From the NCBI RefSeq assembly GCF_007830735.1, contig NZ_VLLN01000013.1, positions 1-64,000 of the forward strand: a DNA stretch of 64,000 bases, read 5' to 3'. This document shows positions 61,325 through 64,000 of this stretch, in pieces. Each line of letters opens with the position of its first letter. Positions within the stretch are counted from its first letter, which is position 1. Both the position numbers and the translations under genes were made by a program. This DNA is from Geobacter argillaceus (GTDB lineage: Bacteria > Desulfobacterota > Desulfuromonadia > Geobacterales > DSM-12255). The notes beneath the pieces are model-generated. The model was not told the DNA's origin. It saw nothing but the letters and a program-made list of their open reading frames with translations, and ran no database searches.

Positions 61325-62342
61325 TCAGGGAGTGGCCTATGGCATGGAAACGCCGGGCCGCCTCAGTCCAGGAGAGGCGGGCCATGTCCGCGACCCCCCG
61401 GAGCCCCTTGATCCTCCCCTCACGACGATGCTGATAGGCGTATTCCAATAGTTCCAGCAGTTCGTCAGGATCGGGCTCATACCAGAACCCCTCAGCCGCG
61501 TGGCGATAATGACGCGGGGTATAGCGGGTAAGTGCAAATGCGTTGTGCGGGGTTATCACGTCGTTGTGGCCGGTCATATCCGAGGCAATTACCGACCGTC
61601 CGCAGGCCATATATTCACACATGACCATATTGTTGCCCCCTTCGCAGCGGTTCGGAAACAGGCCGATATCCGAGGCAAGGTAGATCTCGCGCATCAGGCT
61701 GTTATCCCGGGGGGGGTGCATAAGGACCCTGTCCAGCGGGATGCCGTTGGCGGCCAGTGTTTCGGCCAGGATTTCGCTGCACTCCGCTTCGCGATACCGG
61801 AAGTTGATGTGGGGTGACAACTCCATGGTGGCCAGAGAAAACGGCCATTGGTTATGCCAGGCGCAGGAAAGCAGCACATCGTCGTGGCGTGCCATGAAGT
61901 GCCGCATCGCCGCGATGACAACATCCTGCCCCTTGCGGATCTCGAACTTGCCGCCGGAAAAAACGACAAAGCGATTTTCGTAGCCGCGCTTCGGTCCGGG
62001 ATAGAATCCGTCACTGTCCACCCCTTGCAGGATGGTGGCGCAATTTCGTACCCCGGCGCCGCGCAGCAAGTACTCGCACCAGCGGGAGCCGGTCACGATC
62101 ATGTCCCAGCGTTGGCCGGCCGCACGGGCATGCGTCAGTACCGACAGGGCATCCTCGAAAAAGCAGTAGCCGATATTTACCTGGTCCCAGGCATCGGGAT
62201 CCAACGGCTGGAGATCGTGTCCCTTCATGCAGTGGAGGGTGACCCCTTCCAGGTGGGGAAGCCCGGAAATCTCCCGCGTCAGATATTCTCCCGCGATGCC
62301 CCAGCCGTGGGCACGCCCTCTGGGCATGGAAACCTTCATCAT
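61299..62342 (-). CDS. GT4-like glycosyltransferase
   Basis: The 347-residue GT-B enzyme has ILQGVDSDGFYPGP, FSGGKFEIRKGQDVVIAAM, and, in the nucleotide-sugar site, FPNRCEGGNNMVMCEYMACG (E-x7-E type). The N-terminal part is short. It is convergent with, and overlaps by 26 bp, the second GT41 gene. It lies downstream of the partial glycosyltransferase gene on the same strand and may be cotranscribed with it. Confidence 0.85.
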   Translation of the reverse strand: MMKVSMPRGRAHGWGIAGEYLTREISGLPHLEGVTLHCMKGHDLQPLDPDAWDQVNIGYCFFEDALSVLTHARAAGQRWDMIVTGSRWCEYLLRGAGVRNCATILQGVDSDGFYPGPKRGYENRFVVFSGGKFEIRKGQDVVIAAMRHFMARHDDVLLSCAWHNQWPFSLATMELSPHINFRYREAECSEILAETLAANGIPLDRVLMHPPRDNSLMREIYLASDIGLFPNRCEGGNNMVMCEYMACGRSVIASDMTGHNDVITPHNAFALTRYTPRHYRHAAEGFWYEPDPDELLELLEYAYQHRREGRIKGLRGVADMARLSWTEAARRFHAIGHSLIRRKGPSA

Positions 62343-62420
62343 GTTCCTTTCGGCAGAACCTTCTGGCTCCGCTCCAGGTTGATCATACTGACTGTGTCGT
62401 CCTGGCCATATCGCATGGGG

Positions 62421-64000
62421 TCAGCGGAGATTCAGCAACTCGATCGAAAGTCCGGACAGATAGCCATCGCTCTGAAAGCCGGCAGGTCCCGACCCTTGCT
62501 GCAGGTAGTGGCGGGCGGCTTCCTGTTTGCCGAGGCGGGTCAGCACGAACGCCGCCAGAAGCTGGAGATCCACCCGCTCCGGCGCCAGGGCGACCAGTTG
62601 GTGCGCTGCCGTTTCGGTCAACGGATTGTCGGCCTTGAGCATCGAGAGCAGATAATGCCGGGCATAGCCTTCGATGCAGCTGGCAAGGATCGACTCGTTC
62701 CGTTCGTTCCGGGTCAGGTCGCGCCACTTGGAAAGGAACAGCAGCCGGTTTCTCTTCAGGATCGCCTGGGGCGATTCGCTGAGTCCCAGGCAGTCGATCT
62801 CCCGCCGGGCCGCAATGGAGCCACTCCAGTGGTGAGTATAGGCGGTAGTGGGAACGATCCAGCTCTTCAGCCCCAGCCGTTTGATCTGCAGCCCCAGGTC
62901 CCATTCCTCGAAATAGCAGGGGGTGTAGGCCTCTTCGAACTTGAGGCCGCCGGGGCCGAACTGGTCGCGTCGGACGGCAAACAGGAACCCGGAGACGGCA
63001 TCCACCTGAATGGGGGCGTTGAAGCTCCCTTTGTCGAAATAGAGGTAGTCGCGGGTCAGCCCGAAGTTGAGGAACGAGCCCTGGGGGCCGGTGCAGGCCG
63101 CCCGGTCGAGGGTGGCTAGACCATGCTCCAGGGCGTCGGCAGCCCCTGCATCGAGGTGCAGGTCGGCATTCAGGATCATGACGGTCGGGGTTGCTGCCAT
63201 GCTGATCCCCACGTTCCATGCCCTCGCAACGCCGATATTTTCCGACATGACGGCGTGGCGGGTGATCCGCGGATGCCCCTTCAGGTCATCAGCAACGCCC
63301 TGGTTGTTGAAAACAACCAGCACATCGCCCGGCATCCTCTCCAGATCCTGGAGGAGGGTCATGATGTTGAACTCGCTGGCCGGCGAATAATCCAGCACCG
63401 GGATGACAAAACTGCGGCTCTGGCTGCTGATGTGGATCCGCGGGGAGAGATTCGGGCCTGACAACGGTCCCACGCCGGCCAGTGAACGCTCCCGCAGTTC
63501 CCCCGCAGACAGGGTGTCGTCCCTGGTGCCGCTGACGACCGACAGGAGATCCTCCATCCGGTGCAGATAGGTGTGGGCGTTCTGGACCAGCCTGCAGCCA
63601 CGTTCGGCGATCAGTTCACTCAGTTCGTCGTTCTCGAGGTAAAAACGGACGGTTTCGATAAGGGTTGCATCATGGTAGCAGGCGTACTCCTCACCGTCCC
63701 GGAACAATTCGTCCTGACCGCTGCCGGTTGCCATGTCGGAAAGGAGCATCGACCCTGAGCAGAGCGCCTCGAAGAAGCGCATGTTCAAGTCGTTTCTAAC
63801 AGAGGTATTGAAGACGATCTTCGAGGCGGCGAACACTTCCGCCATTTCGTGCCAGAAACAGCGTGTCCGGTGGAGGTTGACGCCGGCCTCCAGTTTGTCC
63901 AGCAACTGCTGACGCCTGGGATTTAAGACCAGCGAACCGACGAACCCGACGTCGTACCGCTTCTCGCGGGGTTTCCCACCATGTATCTCCGGGTCGCAGG
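62421..64000 (-). CDS. GT-B plus GT2 bifunctional glycosyltransferase, 5' end outside the window
   Basis: The frame is open to the right edge, so the true start is beyond 64000; at least 526 codons are present. The first part is the end of a GT1/GT4-type domain (YDVGFVGS; FNTSVRNDLNMRFFEALCSG). Then comes a GT2 domain (FVIPVLDYSPASEFN; SENIGVARAWNVGI; LNADLHLDAG; EEWDLGLQIKRLGL), and a C-terminal helical, TPR-like tail (LLAAFVLTRLGKQEAARHYL). Base composition is G+C-rich like the housekeeping genes, unlike the giant gene. It is probably part of the same glycan pathway. Confidence 0.85.
   Translation of the reverse strand, partial: CDPEIHGGKPREKRYDVGFVGSLVLNPRRQQLLDKLEAGVNLHRTRCFWHEMAEVFAASKIVFNTSVRNDLNMRFFEALCSGSMLLSDMATGSGQDELFRDGEEYACYHDATLIETVRFYLENDELSELIAERGCRLVQNAHTYLHRMEDLLSVVSGTRDDTLSAGELRERSLAGVGPLSGPNLSPRIHISSQSRSFVIPVLDYSPASEFNIMTLLQDLERMPGDVLVVFNNQGVADDLKGHPRITRHAVMSENIGVARAWNVGISMAATPTVMILNADLHLDAGAADALEHGLATLDRAACTGPQGSFLNFGLTRDYLYFDKGSFNAPIQVDAVSGFLFAVRRDQFGPGGLKFEEAYTPCYFEEWDLGLQIKRLGLKSWIVPTTAYTHHWSGSIAARREIDCLGLSESPQAILKRNRLLFLSKWRDLTRNERNESILASCIEGYARHYLLSMLKADNPLTETAAHQLVALAPERVDLQLLAAFVLTRLGKQEAARHYLQQGSGPAGFQSDGYLSGLSIELLNLR

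Overview
The window looks like chromosomal DNA of a Geobacter-like member of the Desulfuromonadota (inference). Reasons: high G+C, many sigma-54 activators, paired metal-efflux RND systems, a Wzi-type outer membrane protein, an FlbT/flagellin locus, and a sensor fusing hydrogenase-like Fe-S domains to a sigma-54 activator. No rRNA, tRNA or CRISPR array was seen.

Positions 1-350 hold the 3' end of an IS200/IS605-family element. Positions 506-24859 (all minus strand) form a metal-ion homeostasis region. It has two complete heavy-metal-type RND efflux systems (outer membrane factor, lipoprotein adaptor, inner membrane pump). Two near-duplicate NtrC-type response regulators are present, but only one keeps its sensor kinase. 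A C-terminal scrap of a second kinase (8624-8735) and a scrap of a third regulator (16313-16405) show that HK-RR modules were duplicated and then partly lost. Between them lies a magnesium operon: a sigma-70 promoter, an M-box Mg2+ riboswitch with terminator, an NRAMP-related transporter with Mg2+-type binding-site substitutions, an unannotated 57-residue membrane protein, a soluble PRC/MgtE_N/CBS protein and an OprB-type porin.

Positions 25026-39651 are mainly housekeeping: a PhnA-like zinc protein, a large AsmA-like protein, a YbgC-type thioesterase, a glycosyltransferase, ispD-ispF-cysS, a ribbon-helix-helix protein, a hydrogenase-like Fe-S sigma-54 regulator, a transglutaminase-like protein and an M16 peptidase. 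A YqaA/DedA gene with an internal deletion ends this block. A repeated 16-bp dyad and a sigma-54 promoter appear to link the Fe-S regulator to its own promoter and to the ribbon-helix-helix gene.

Positions 39856-64000 are a flagellin and glycosylation island. Three genes predict synthesis of a UDP-activated 2-acetamido-2,6-dideoxy-L-hexose. They are followed by a roughly 2,085-residue protein with seven predicted catalytic domains (methyltransferases and glycosyltransferases), several GT2/TPR proteins (one with three GT2 domains), and two TPR-GT41 (O-GlcNAc-transferase-like) proteins. In the middle, on the opposite strand, is a flagellin operon (flagellin, an unknown protein, FlbT) driven by a near-perfect sigma-28 promoter that overlaps the start of the first GT41 gene. 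I count about 14 glycosyltransferase domains in 24 kb. The likely joint task is building a glycan and attaching it to flagellin (inference).
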